From assembly GCF_014490665.1 (NCBI RefSeq), contig NZ_CP061038.1, positions 2,666,001-2,730,000 on the forward strand: DNA of 64,000 nucleotides, given 5' to 3'. Positions within the stretch are counted from its first letter, which is position 1. Every line of letters starts with the position of its first letter. Source of the stretch: Sphingomonas alpina. GTDB taxonomy: Bacteria; Pseudomonadota; Alphaproteobacteria; Sphingomonadales; Sphingomonadaceae. This document shows, one piece after another, positions 26,731 through 35,462 of the stretch. The notes under the pieces were generated by a model. It was not told the origin of the DNA, searched no databases, and saw nothing but the letters and a program-made list of their open reading frames with translations. Made by a program: the position numbers and the translations under genes.

Positions 26731-26988
26731 ATGCCGGTACCCGATATGAGAGCAGAGGCTATTCTCTATCGGCTGGACCGGGTCGAGATCGACGGCAGGA
26801 CGATCTGCCGCAACACCGAACTGGCACGTGGCCCGATCATGATCCTGGCGCGCAGCCTGCGCTTTCGCAGTGCAGCGGAACGGGGGGCTTTATGGATCAA
26901 ATGTGCCGGCGAGCGTCTGGGCGTCGAGGATGTCGAAGCGCTGGTGCAGAGCTGGTTTGCGAGCCAGCGCAAGTCGGTCGTCGATTGA
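26731..26988 (+). CDS. small protein of unknown function
   Basis: 85 residues, no signal peptide or membrane segment. Sequence starts MPVPDMRAEAILYRLDRVE and contains LARGPIMILARSLRF and VEALVQSWFASQRKS. GTGGAGA precedes the ATG at a suitable distance and third codon positions are GC-rich, so it is likely real. No domain recognised. It lies 100 bp before the two-component pair. Confidence 0.55.
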   Translation: MPVPDMRAEAILYRLDRVEIDGRTICRNTELARGPIMILARSLRFRSAAERGALWIKCAGERLGVEDVEALVQSWFASQRKSVVD

Positions 26989-27088
26989 TCCTCCGGCCCG
27001 CGCTTTCACGACCCTTGCAGCCACAGTTCATTTGAATCCCGCCGGTAAAGGTGGGATTGCATTCGTCACGACTCACACCGGGGCGACC

Positions 27089-27769
27089 ATGATGCGACTT
27101 CTTGTCGTCGAGGACGACGAACGCGCGGCAAAGCAACTCGTCGCCGACCTCGCGGAACTGGGACACGACACCATTGTCGCGCCGGATGGCCGCGCCGCGC
27201 TCGCGATCGCTACGGACGACAAGGTCGACGCGATCCTGCTCGATGTGATGCTGCCCTATGTCGACGGGGTCGCGGTCGCCAAATTGTTGCGCGAACGCCG
27301 GCTCGACATGCCGATCATCATGCTGACCGCGCTGGGCGATCTCGACCAGCGGCTGGCCGGGCTCGATGCCGGCGCGGATGATTATCTGGTCAAGCCGGCA
27401 GCGGCGGTGGAGATCGATGCACGGTTGCGGGCGATCGCGCGGCGCGCGACGCGGACGAATGAATCCGGCATCATGACCGCCGGCGATATCGAGGTGAACG
27501 AAGTCAAATATCGCGCCACCCGCGCCGGCCGCATACTCAAGCTGCAAAAGCTGGAATTCCAGCTGCTGTGCGAGCTGGTGCGTAACGCGAACAGCATCGT
27601 CACGCGCCAGATGCTGTATCAGAATGTCTGGAAATATGATTTCGAGCCGACCACCAACATCGCCGAATCCTATATTCGGCGGCTCCGCGCCCAGATCAAC
27701 CTGCCCGGTGAGCGCGATCCGATCCAGACCATCCGCGGGGTCGGTTACCGGTTGAGCGACCAGGACTGA
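27089..27769 (+). CDS. OmpR/PhoP-family response regulator
   Basis: 226 residues. Receiver domain with acidic pocket VVEDDERA, phospho-acceptor Asp about 51 in DAILLDVMLPYVDG, Thr in IIMLTALGD and Lys in DDYLVKPAAA. The C-terminal winged helix has the typical FQLLCELVRNANSIVTR and YIRRLRAQIN, ending IRGVGYRL. ATG 27092 is an alternative. One base separates its stop from the kinase start, so they form an operon. Input signal unknown. Confidence 0.92.
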   Translation: MMRLLVVEDDERAAKQLVADLAELGHDTIVAPDGRAALAIATDDKVDAILLDVMLPYVDGVAVAKLLRERRLDMPIIMLTALGDLDQRLAGLDAGADDYLVKPAAAVEIDARLRAIARRATRTNESGIMTAGDIEVNEVKYRATRAGRILKLQKLEFQLLCELVRNANSIVTRQMLYQNVWKYDFEPTTNIAESYIRRLRAQINLPGERDPIQTIRGVGYRLSDQD

Positions 27770-27770
27770 G

Positions 27771-29120
27771 GTGCGCAGCCTCACGATCAGACCCAGGTCC
27801 CTGCGCGCGATCCTGGCGATCTTCGTCGCGCTGTTCCTGATCGCTTTGATCGCCGTCCGCGCCGCCAACTACACCGTCGCCCATAATGCGCTGATATGGG
27901 AGGTCGATCGGCGGCTGGCGAGCGAGGCGTCCGCGATCGCCGGCGCGAAAGACGATGTCGCCGCGATGACCGCGCGCATCATCGCCGCTCAGGGCAACCA
28001 CGACACCGCCGACCTCTTCTATCTGCTCACCGACAAGGCGGGACAGCGGCTGGCAGGGACGCTTCGGCCGCACCGGCCTTTGCCCCTCGGCTATTCGAAC
28101 TTCGGCGAAGAGGCGCAGGTCGATGGCGTCGCCCATGGCCGCGCGCTGGTCCGGCGCCTGACGAACGGCAGCACGCTGGTGGTGGTCTCCGACAATGACG
28201 AGGTGGTCGCGTTCGACCGGCTGCTCGCCAACACGCAGCTGATCGGGCTGGGTATCACTGCACTGATCGTGATCGGCGGCGCGATCGGCATCGCGCTGGC
28301 GATCGGCGGGCGGATGCGCGCGATGCAGCGCACGGTCGATGCAGTGATCGCAGGCGACCTGCACAGCCGCATCCCCCTCGACGGAACGCACAGCGAATTC
28401 GACCGCCAGGCCGAAGCTTTCAATCGCATGCTCGACCGGATCGACGCGCTGATGGCGAACATCAAGCACGCCGCACGCGACGTCACGCATGAGCTGAAGA
28501 GTCCCCTTGCCCGGCTACGCGGCCGCATCGCGGCGATGGCCCGGCATGCCGAGGGCAATCCGCTGCAAAGCGAGATCGACGATGCACTGGCGCAGACCGA
28601 CCAGTTGCTCGATCTCTTCTCCAGCCTGTTGCGGCTGTGGGAGATCGAGGGCGGGCATCGCCGTGAGCGATTCGCTCCGGTCGATCTCGGTGCACTGGCC
28701 GAGGAGGTGGCGGAATCGCTGCAGGTCGTGGCGGAGGATGCCGGACGCGGCTTCGCCATCGGCGCGATCCCGGCCGTAACGCTCCGCGGCGATATCAATC
28801 TGTTGCGGCAGATGCTGGTCAATCTGGTCGAGAATGCGATCCACCACACTCCGCCTGGAACGCGCATCGACCTGATGCTGGAACGGCGCGCGCGCGCGGT
28901 TCGGGTGATTGTCACCGATAACGGACCGGGCATTCCGGCCGATCGATACGAGACTGTGATCCGGCGTTTCGGACGGCTCGAGGCACCGGACAAGCCCGAC
29001 GGCCAGGGGCTTGGCCTGACCTTGGTCGATGCGATCGCGCGATTGCATCATGGTACGCTGATACTTGGCGATGCAGAGCCGGGCCTGCGCGCAGTGGTCG
29101 ATCTGCCGATCGACGATTAG
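27771..29120 (+). CDS. sensor histidine kinase
   Basis: 449 residues. One membrane segment at the N-terminus (AILAIFVALFLIALIAV), a periplasmic sensor of about 130 residues, a second segment (LIGLGITALIVIGGAIGIAL), a HAMP domain, a dimerisation domain with His about 240 in RDVTHELKSPLARLRG and an ATPase domain with NLVENAIHHTPPG (N box), DNGPGIP (G1) and GQGLGLTLV (G2). GTG start coupled to the regulator gene. Resembles kinases paired with PhoP-like regulators. Confidence 0.92.
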   Translation: MRSLTIRPRSLRAILAIFVALFLIALIAVRAANYTVAHNALIWEVDRRLASEASAIAGAKDDVAAMTARIIAAQGNHDTADLFYLLTDKAGQRLAGTLRPHRPLPLGYSNFGEEAQVDGVAHGRALVRRLTNGSTLVVVSDNDEVVAFDRLLANTQLIGLGITALIVIGGAIGIALAIGGRMRAMQRTVDAVIAGDLHSRIPLDGTHSEFDRQAEAFNRMLDRIDALMANIKHAARDVTHELKSPLARLRGRIAAMARHAEGNPLQSEIDDALAQTDQLLDLFSSLLRLWEIEGGHRRERFAPVDLGALAEEVAESLQVVAEDAGRGFAIGAIPAVTLRGDINLLRQMLVNLVENAIHHTPPGTRIDLMLERRARAVRVIVTDNGPGIPADRYETVIRRFGRLEAPDKPDGQGLGLTLVDAIARLHHGTLILGDAEPGLRAVVDLPIDD

Positions 29121-29181
29121 CGGACCATCCCGTCATTGAGTGCTATCCGCGACACATGAGCGGGTTCAGGCCATGCGCCGG

Positions 29182-29214
29182 GAGATATGGGACACCGGAT
29201 ATGTCCCATATCTC
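29182..29214. terminator. 13-bp perfect hairpin after histidine kinase
   Basis: Arms 29182-29194 (GAGATATGGGACA) and 29202-29214 (TGTCCCATATCTC) pair perfectly around a 7-nt loop, 61 nt past the kinase stop. No T-run follows, so it may be a Rho-independent terminator without a tail, a transcript-stabilising hairpin, or a protein-binding palindrome. Confidence 0.45.
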
Positions 29215-29418
29215 TGCCTCTGCCGCCCAAGCACAAGGCAAATAAGTTTGTTATATATCAATTACTTGATTGATATTTGCATAAAAAGAACGGTCTCTGG
29301 AATATCTCAACAAAAAAACCGTTCGCGTCGAGCGCGACCGAGCAACATGGCCGACGATCCGGCCTGTTTCTCGACGTCGCTCGACACGAACGGAAGTCGG
29401 CAGAAGGAATCTTCACTC

Positions 29419-29441
29419 CCCGGCCCCTGCAAAGGGCCGGG
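29419..29441 (-). terminator. hairpin after TonB receptor
   Basis: CCCGGCCC and GGGCCGGG pair perfectly around a 7-nt loop, 16 nt downstream of the receptor stop on the minus strand. The U-tract is missing, so efficiency is uncertain. Confidence 0.45.
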
Positions 29442-29456
29442 TGATGTCACAAAGGA

Positions 29457-31961
29457 TCAGAACTTGATCGCGGCCTCAACGCCAAAGGTGCGCGGCGCGT
29501 TGAAATTGCCATAGTCGCCAAGGATATTGCCGATGCCCGAATTCGGGCTGTAAACAACCGGCGTCACGCCCGGGGCACTGGTGACGGCGGGCAATCCCCC
29601 CAGGCTATTGGTCGGATCGCGACGATAGACATATTGGTTGTCGAACAAATTACGTGCCCAGACGGAGAGAGTCAGCTTGTTGCTGCCACCGCCAAGCTCG
29701 ATATCGGCCAGCGCGATGCGGCCATTAACGACGAACGACGAGTCATTCTTGGTCGCATATTGATCGAACGTCTGGGTTGCGTCGGCATAATTGGCGTCGA
29801 GGTGGAACTTCAACGTCATCCCGCCGAGCGGCGCGGCATAGTCGACTGCACCGCTTGCCGCGTTGCGCGGTGTGAACACGATATAGACATTCTGCATCAC
29901 ACCGGTGAACGGGTTCACCACCGGCGGAATCTTGGTGTAGGTATAGGCATAGGAAGCGGACAGCGTCAGACCGCGCAGCGGGTTGACCGTCAGATCGGCC
30001 TCCACACCACGGATCTTGGTATTGCCTGGTGCATTGACCGTTTCGATCGTGTTGCGGTTCGTGCCGGTGACCGGATCGAACGACACCGAACTGAAGTCGA
30101 TCTGGCTGCCGGTGCGGTTCATGATGTAGCCGGCAAGGTTCAACCGGACCCGATGGTCGAAGAATTCGGTCTTGGCGCCGATTTCATAGGACTTGGCGTC
30201 TTCCGGACCGAACTGACGATAGGTCACCGAGCGCGAGCTTGCACCACCGCCGCGATAGCCGGTAGCATATTTGGCATAGAGATTGATCCCGTCGGCGGCG
30301 TCCCAGGCAATGATCGCCGTGGGATTGAACCGGCTGGTATTCTGCTTGAATGTGAAGGGCCGGGGAGCATTGTTGACGACGTACAGAGCGCCGTCCTTCT
30401 CGTCCCAGGTTCCGCGCCCGCCAACCGTGAAGTGCAGCGTGTCGATCGGCGAATAGGTCGCCTGGCCGTAGACCGCATAGCTCTTGGCGTGAGCAATGCT
30501 GGCACGGTCGATGAAGCGGCAGCTCGGCAGCGATCCGAAACCGGCGGATCCCGTGCAGGGATCAAGGACAGTGACGGCGGTGCCGGTCGCGTTGAACGCG
30601 TTGGAACTCGGTGTCGCCGCATCGTCATTGGCGGTCTCGTTGAAATAATAGGCGCCCACGGCATAATCGATCTTGTCGAAATGGCCGACCGCCTGGAGTT
30701 CCTGGCTGAACTGATGCTGGTAAAGATCGGCCAAGCTATAGCGGCTGAAATTGCAGCCGGTGGTACCCGAGCAGCCAATGCCGGTCACCGGCGGACGATG
30801 CGCACCGCCGCTGTTGTCCCACTGGTTCGAGCTGACGTCGCGCCAGGCGGTGATCGAGCGCAATTCGACCCACGGCGCCACAGCCCATTTCAGATTGGCG
30901 GTATAGCCATGCGTCTTGTCGATGCTGGGCTGCTGCGGCACGCCGATATCGGCCACTTTCATCCGCGTGGTGCCATTGACCACCACGATCGGCGGCAGCC
31001 CCTTGACCGCACCGGTAAAGGTGGTTGGTGCGGTACCTGGCAACACGCAGTTCGGGCTGGCCGAGACCGGCCCGGCGACGCAATGGTTCGGATTGTAGTT
31101 CAGCAACTGGCTGTAGAATGGCGAGTTGGAATCATGGCCCATATCATAGGAGAAATCGGCCGTGAATCCTTCGAACGGCTTCCACCGCGCCGCGGCGCGG
31201 AAACCGTAACGGTCGTAATAATTCCAACCGGTCTGGCCGGCGAGCGGGTTCTTGGTGGTTGCGCCCTGATATTGCTCGATCGCGTCGAGCTTGACGCTGA
31301 CATTGGCGACTTCGGGCAGGTCGAGGTGAATCTGTCCGCTATGGCTGCCGTAATTGCCGGCGCCGGCGGAAATGGTCCCGCCGAAAACGCCGCTTGGCGC
31401 CTTGGTGACGATGCTCAGCGCACCGCCCTCGGTGTTGCGGCCGAACAATGAGCCTTGCGGTCCCTTGAGCACCTCGATTCGCTCGACATCGAACAGCGCC
31501 GCGTTCAGGCCATGCTGGCGGCCGAGATAGACGCCATCGATATAGACGCCGACACCCTGCTCGCGCGCGGGCTGGTTGGCGTCGAGCGGCACGATGCCGC
31601 GAATGCCGATGGTCAGTGCGGTCTGGCGCGCTTCGAACGTCGCGACGCGCAGCGAGGGGACCGCACCATCGGCCAGGTCATACAGGCTCTGCACATGGCG
31701 ATCGACCAGTGCCGCGTTGCTCAGTACCGCGATCGCGATCGGCGTCTTCTGCAGATTGGTTTCGGTCTTGGTTGCCGTCACGACGATATCGTCGAGTTGC
31801 GCTCCTTCTGCCTCAGGGGCCGGTGCGTCCGTCGCCGGAGCGGTGTCGACCGCAACCGGATCAGCAGCCGGCTTCTCGTCCGCAAACGCCGGCGATGCCG
31901 TCATGGCCAGCAGGGCGCCGCCCAGAAGCAGATGCCGGCGGAAGCGTGAATGATATCGCAT
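29457..31961 (-). CDS. TonB-dependent receptor
   Basis: 834 residues. Signal peptide (LLLGGALLAMTASPAFA), TonB box area DDIVVTATKTETNLQKTP, plug domain (VYIDGVYLGRQHGLN, RIEVLKGPQGSLFGRNTEGG) and barrel ending FGVEAAIKF. The plug sequence is the common sphingomonad type seen in receptors for siderophores, aromatic compounds and others; the ligand cannot be read from sequence. GAAGGGG precedes the ATG. Both flanks are AT-rich, unlike most of the window. The nearest genes are a two-component pair and a small secreted protein. Confidence 0.9.
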   Translation of the reverse strand: MRYHSRFRRHLLLGGALLAMTASPAFADEKPAADPVAVDTAPATDAPAPEAEGAQLDDIVVTATKTETNLQKTPIAIAVLSNAALVDRHVQSLYDLADGAVPSLRVATFEARQTALTIGIRGIVPLDANQPAREQGVGVYIDGVYLGRQHGLNAALFDVERIEVLKGPQGSLFGRNTEGGALSIVTKAPSGVFGGTISAGAGNYGSHSGQIHLDLPEVANVSVKLDAIEQYQGATTKNPLAGQTGWNYYDRYGFRAAARWKPFEGFTADFSYDMGHDSNSPFYSQLLNYNPNHCVAGPVSASPNCVLPGTAPTTFTGAVKGLPPIVVVNGTTRMKVADIGVPQQPSIDKTHGYTANLKWAVAPWVELRSITAWRDVSSNQWDNSGGAHRPPVTGIGCSGTTGCNFSRYSLADLYQHQFSQELQAVGHFDKIDYAVGAYYFNETANDDAATPSSNAFNATGTAVTVLDPCTGSAGFGSLPSCRFIDRASIAHAKSYAVYGQATYSPIDTLHFTVGGRGTWDEKDGALYVVNNAPRPFTFKQNTSRFNPTAIIAWDAADGINLYAKYATGYRGGGASSRSVTYRQFGPEDAKSYEIGAKTEFFDHRVRLNLAGYIMNRTGSQIDFSSVSFDPVTGTNRNTIETVNAPGNTKIRGVEADLTVNPLRGLTLSASYAYTYTKIPPVVNPFTGVMQNVYIVFTPRNAASGAVDYAAPLGGMTLKFHLDANYADATQTFDQYATKNDSSFVVNGRIALADIELGGGSNKLTLSVWARNLFDNQYVYRRDPTNSLGGLPAVTSAPGVTPVVYSPNSGIGNILGDYGNFNAPRTFGVEAAIKF

Positions 31962-32350
31962 GTGTCAAAACCCCTTCAGGACCTCTTGTCCTGCTGGGGC
32001 GGCGGCTACACAGATGATAGGTCAATATTGTTACATTTTGTGTAACACTGCCAGCACAAACTAATCATTTTCGTGTCATTTTCGACATTTAACCGATCAA
32101 GTGAATGCAATATCCCGAATTATATCAATTATGATAATTACTGTTTTTGATATTTCGCAAATTTAATTCCAATCTATTCTACTTTAAATTCGATCAACCT
32201 ATTCCACCTCAAATTTCAGCACCAGAAACCAAGAATAGCCGGAACATATATTTATCAGTCCGCGCAATTTTGCGCCGTTTTCCATAACTTGTGCGGTAGG
32301 ACGCTCTCCGCACCGTTGCAACGGGCCGCCATGCATGGCAGCGGAGAGGC
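31962..32350. other. AT-rich intergenic region upstream of TonB receptor
   Basis: 389 bp, divergent between the receptor and a small secreted protein. About 200 bp (32030-32230) are far richer in A and T than the rest of the window. A perfect 7-bp inverted repeat (32029-32047) lies 68 bp upstream of the receptor start. No gene seen. Confidence 0.6.
32029..32047. promoter_or_regulatory. palindrome upstream of TonB receptor
   Basis: TGTTACA-ttttg-TGTAACA, a perfect inverted repeat with a 5-bp spacer, resembling operators of TetR or AraC-like regulators. No linked regulator of those kinds is in the window, so the binding protein is unknown. Confidence 0.4.
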
Positions 32351-32923
32351 ATGACATCGACTCGCACGCTTCGTCGCACAGCCCTGCTGCTGCTTCTCCC
32401 GGTTCTGGCGCCGATCAGCGGCGCGGCTCGCGCGGCGGATGACGCGCTGCCGCCATTTTTCGACGCGGCTGTGTGCAAGCCACCCTATAGCATGGACTCC
32501 GCCAACACCCTGTATGAAGCGGCGGAGAAGATCACCAAGCCCGATACATCGCTGCTCACCGCGGCCGTCTATAAAATGCCGCACGAGATCGGGCAGGACG
32601 GCTTCAAGACCAGGGAAGTGGTCTTCGCCGGCTCGTCGATCGGCGTCCTGGTCGAGGGGCAGCAAGCCGACGCGCTCGCCGCACGCTATAACCTCACCCG
32701 CGAACGCTCGACGCTGTTCGGGGCTTCGACCAAGGGCTATTCGCGCGCCCTGCCCGCAGCTGAGCAGCCAAGTCCGGATGCGGGCGTGGTATCGATCATT
32801 GCGCGCGAGAGCGAAGGCTTGGCCGGCAAGACGCTGCTGGCCTGTGAGCTGGTGCTGACGGAAGATCAGGCCGCGCTCGACGCGTACGACAAGGGCAAGG
32901 CCGAGAGGGAAAACAAGCAATAG
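32351..32923 (+). CDS. small secreted protein of unknown function
   Basis: 190 residues with a signal peptide (LRRTALLLLLPVLAPISGAARA). The mature part starts ADDALPPFFDAAVCKPPYSMDS and includes TAAVYKMPHEIGQDGF and LACELVLTEDQAAL; two cysteines could form a disulfide. GAGAGG precedes the ATG. No family recognised. It diverges from the TonB receptor across the AT-rich region, but no functional link is shown. Confidence 0.7.
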   Translation: MTSTRTLRRTALLLLLPVLAPISGAARAADDALPPFFDAAVCKPPYSMDSANTLYEAAEKITKPDTSLLTAAVYKMPHEIGQDGFKTREVVFAGSSIGVLVEGQQADALAARYNLTRERSTLFGASTKGYSRALPAAEQPSPDAGVVSIIARESEGLAGKTLLACELVLTEDQAALDAYDKGKAERENKQ

Positions 32924-33005
32924 GCTGGCCTCACCGGTCCGGTCGGAGCCCCCCCTGCACCGAACCGACGGTCAATCCGTCGCCCAATGGTCCGGGATAC
33001 GCAAA

Positions 33006-33455
33006 TTATGCTCCATTTCGGTCCATTTTGGTGGAGGATGACCGGTCGCTCGCTGCCACAATCAGCAGCAACAGGATCAGCGCGACGCTATATTCGCTGC
33101 CCCCGGTGCCATGTTCGCCAACGAACCATCCCGCATGGCGGTGGATGATGACGATGCCCATGCTCGCAATGACCAGCAGCGGGATCGTCGCCCAGCGCAC
33201 ATAAAGACCAAGGATCAGCAAGGTTCCGGCGATCAATTCGCTCAGCGTAATGAGCCAGACCAGCTGAATGCCGTAAGGGAAACCCGCCGCTTCCATAAAG
33301 GCACCGAAGCGCGGGATCGTGCCGTTGGCGATCCGCACTCCCGCATGCGCCATGAAAAAGACGGCCGTCATGATCCGGACGATCATGACGGCCAAGGGGA
33401 GGGTTATGAATGGATAGCGTGTCATTGCCGGCAATGTGTTCCAAAACTGATCCAT
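33006..33455 (-). CDS. DoxX-family membrane protein
   Basis: 149 residues with four predicted membrane segments (VMIVRIMTAVFFMAHAG, QLVWLITLSELIAGTLLILG, WATIPLLVIASMGIVI, YSVALILLLLIVAA), the DoxX pattern. Family members are linked to thiol and redox homeostasis but lack a defined reaction. Start uncertain: GTG 33476, ATG 33455 and an ATG ten residues further in are all possible and none has a clear ribosome site. Confidence 0.8.
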   Translation of the reverse strand: MDQFWNTLPAMTRYPFITLPLAVMIVRIMTAVFFMAHAGVRIANGTIPRFGAFMEAAGFPYGIQLVWLITLSELIAGTLLILGLYVRWATIPLLVIASMGIVIIHRHAGWFVGEHGTGGSEYSVALILLLLIVAASDRSSSTKMDRNGA

Positions 33456-33530
33456 TTCGGCAAGAGTTGCTGACACGCGACGCGCCGGCTGTCCTGGAGG
33501 CGCTCTGCTGAGGACGGGGTACCTCGTTCC

Positions 33531-34385
33531 TCAGGCGAGCGCCGCTGCGACCGATATCGTCAGCGGCGTCGTCGGCCGGCCGATCAGCGCGGAAAGATCC
33601 CCGCCATCGTCGAACAATGCGCCTGCTGCCGACTTCGCATCGCTTTCGGACAGGAGTCCGGCATAGATTTCGGGCAGGCCGGCCTCGATCAGGGTTTCCC
33701 GATAAGCCGCCTCGGGCAGATCGGTATAGGCGATATCCCTGCCCGCCTGCCGTGCGATCTCCGCGGCAAGGTCGCTCAGCGTATAGGCGCTGTCGCCGGC
33801 AAGCTCATAGATCCGGCCGCCCTGATCCTCATCGGCGGTCAGCACGGCGGCCGCCGCTGCCGCATAATCCGCACGCGCAGCGAAGGAAATCCGCCCCGCC
33901 CCTGCGCTGCCGACCAGTGCGCCGGTGGACAGGGCAGCATCGATCCGGGCGGCATAATTTTCGGTGTACCAGCCGTTACGCAGCAGGGCGAACGGCACGC
34001 CGGCATCGCGCAGCAATGCTTCGGTGGCCCGATGCTCGACGCCGAGATCAAGCGTCGACGTGTCGGCATGGAGCAGGCTGGTATAGACGATCAGCCCGAC
34101 ACCGGCATCGCGCGCCGCCTCGATCGCCGTGCGATGCTGTGCCTCGCGCCGGCCGATCTCGTTCGACGAGATGAGCAGCAGCTTCGACACCCCGGCAAAG
34201 GCGGCCGCCAGCGTCTCCGGGCGATCATAATCGCCGGCCCGCACCACCACGCCCAACGCGGCAAGATCGGCCGCTTTCTCAGGGGAGCGGACGACCGCGA
34301 CGATCTCGCCGGCCGGGACCTTCTCGAGCAAGGCCGTAATGACCAAATGACCCAGTTGGCCGGTGGCTCCGGTGATTGCGTACAT
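33531..34385 (-). CDS. qorB: NmrA-like NAD(P)H:quinone oxidoreductase, YtfG/QorB type
   Basis: 284 residues with an N-terminal Rossmann site (MYAITGATGQLGHLV) and the QorB features KLLLISSNEIGRR, LIVYTSLLHAD and LLRNGWYTENY. Reduces quinones with NADPH, possibly for detoxification. GGAG lies upstream of ATG. It is divergent from an HxlR regulator, an arrangement like ytfG/ytfH of E. coli and qor2/qorR of Corynebacterium, so redox-responsive repression is likely. Confidence 0.87.
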   Translation of the reverse strand: MYAITGATGQLGHLVITALLEKVPAGEIVAVVRSPEKAADLAALGVVVRAGDYDRPETLAAAFAGVSKLLLISSNEIGRREAQHRTAIEAARDAGVGLIVYTSLLHADTSTLDLGVEHRATEALLRDAGVPFALLRNGWYTENYAARIDAALSTGALVGSAGAGRISFAARADYAAAAAAVLTADEDQGGRIYELAGDSAYTLSDLAAEIARQAGRDIAYTDLPEAAYRETLIEAGLPEIYAGLLSESDAKSAAGALFDDGGDLSALIGRPTTPLTISVAAALA

Positions 34386-34472
34386 GGGCGGGGCACTCCT
34401 TCTATGGTTGATGCCCCGCAGGTAATGCCCTAGCTAACTAATCATAAGTACGTACGAAAAGGTTAGTGTAAA
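34386..34472. promoter_or_regulatory. divergent promoter region qorB/HxlR
   Basis: 87 bp holding CTAACTAATCAT, an 8-bp palindrome GTACGTAC (34449-34456) and AGGTTAG on the other side, forming a loose inverted repeat CTAACT/AGGTTAG. HxlR proteins bind such sites, but the exact operator is not clear. Confidence 0.35.
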
Positions 34473-34886
34473 ATGGTGGATAACGATCGCATCTACCTGG
34501 CCGAGCGGCTGCAGCGCGGCGACGTGTTCGCGCGCGATTGCCCGTCGCGCAGCATCATGAAGCATATGACGAGCAGCTGGGGCGTACTCACGCTGGTCGC
34601 GCTACAGGGCGGGACCTTGCGGTTCAGCGCGCTGCGCCGCCGCATCACCGGGGTGAGCGAGCGGATGTTGTCGCAGACGCTGCAATGCCTCGAGAATGAC
34701 GGGCTGGTCGACCGCCGCTCCTTTCCGGTGGTGCCGCCACATGTCGAATACACGCTGACGGCGCTGGGCCAGGAAGCAGCGGAAAAGGTCGCCGGCCTGG
34801 CCGACTGGATCGAGGACCGGCTCCCGCAAATCCTCGCCGCGCGGCGCGATACCGCGCCGGATGCGGTGTCAGGCGCCGGCGTCTGA
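34473..34886 (+). CDS. HxlR-family regulator, probable redox sensor
   Basis: 137 residues, winged helix of the HxlR/YtfH type: SSWGVLTLVALQGGTLRFSALRRRI, then VSERMLSQTLQCLENDGLVDR and VEYTLTALGQ. A conserved cysteine near the N-terminus (ARDCPSRS, about residue 24) matches the redox-active Cys of QorR/YodB-like members. Likely represses the adjacent quinone reductase until oxidised or alkylated. Its last 18 bp overlap the convergent MaoC gene. Confidence 0.87.
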   Translation: MVDNDRIYLAERLQRGDVFARDCPSRSIMKHMTSSWGVLTLVALQGGTLRFSALRRRITGVSERMLSQTLQCLENDGLVDRRSFPVVPPHVEYTLTALGQEAAEKVAGLADWIEDRLPQILAARRDTAPDAVSGAGV

Positions 34887-35333
34887 CCGCGCCGGCATCT
34901 GGATCAGATTGAGGAACGACAGCACGACCGCCCCGTCCTGATTGGTGACGGTCATCTTCATGCTGATCGTGCCGCGATCGGGCTTGCTCCTCGATCGTGC
35001 GATGGCGACGATCTCGCGCCGGATCTGCAGAATGTCGCCGGGACGCACCGGGTGCAGCCATTGCAGCTCGTCGACGCGCAAGCCGAGCATCGGCGTCGCG
35101 CCGAATGGAGCCGTATCGACGAAATCGCGCATCACCAGCGACGCGACATGCCAGCCGCTGGCGATCAGGCCGCCGAACCGGCCCTGCGCCGCGACGTCCG
35201 GATCGGTATGCATCGGCTGCGGATCGAATTCGCGCGCGAAGCGGATGATATCGGCCTCCGTGACGGTGATCGGCCCGCCGGACCAGCTGTCGCCGACAGC
35301 AAGGTCATCCAGGGCGAGGTCGGGATTGGGCAT
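34869..35333 (-). CDS. MaoC-family dehydratase
   Basis: 154 residues, hot-dog fold. The hydratase-2 motif is ADIIRFAREFDPQPMHTDPDVA, with Asp and His of the active site, followed by GLIASGWHVASL. Probably hydrates an enoyl-CoA; the real substrate is unknown. GGAGAC precedes the ATG. Confidence 0.88.
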   Translation of the reverse strand: MPNPDLALDDLAVGDSWSGGPITVTEADIIRFAREFDPQPMHTDPDVAAQGRFGGLIASGWHVASLVMRDFVDTAPFGATPMLGLRVDELQWLHPVRPGDILQIRREIVAIARSRSKPDRGTISMKMTVTNQDGAVVLSFLNLIQMPARSDAGA

Positions 35334-35462
35334 GTCTGTCTCCGGTGGAGCCGCACCCTCTAATTGAACGGATCATGATCGTCAGCGCTTTTCATCCCGG
35401 CCCCAAATCTTCCTGACTCCAGGTGCCTTGTGCAAGCAACACACCCTCCCCACATCCTTCCC

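Larger units (their letters stand above)
29121..29456. other. AT-rich intergenic region between kinase and TonB receptor (convergent)
   Basis: 336 bp without a convincing gene. It holds a 13-bp hairpin (29182-29214), an AT-rich stretch near 29238-29320 with the palindrome ATCAAT-tacttg-ATTGAT (29257-29274), a looser GAACGGT/ACCGTTC pair (29288-29324) and a GC hairpin (29419-29441) next to the receptor stop. Confidence 0.6.

Noticed and set aside
29140-29514. 124-residue open frame in the AT-rich intergenic region
   Set aside because: No ribosome site, mixed composition, and it runs into the receptor gene on the other strand across two hairpins.
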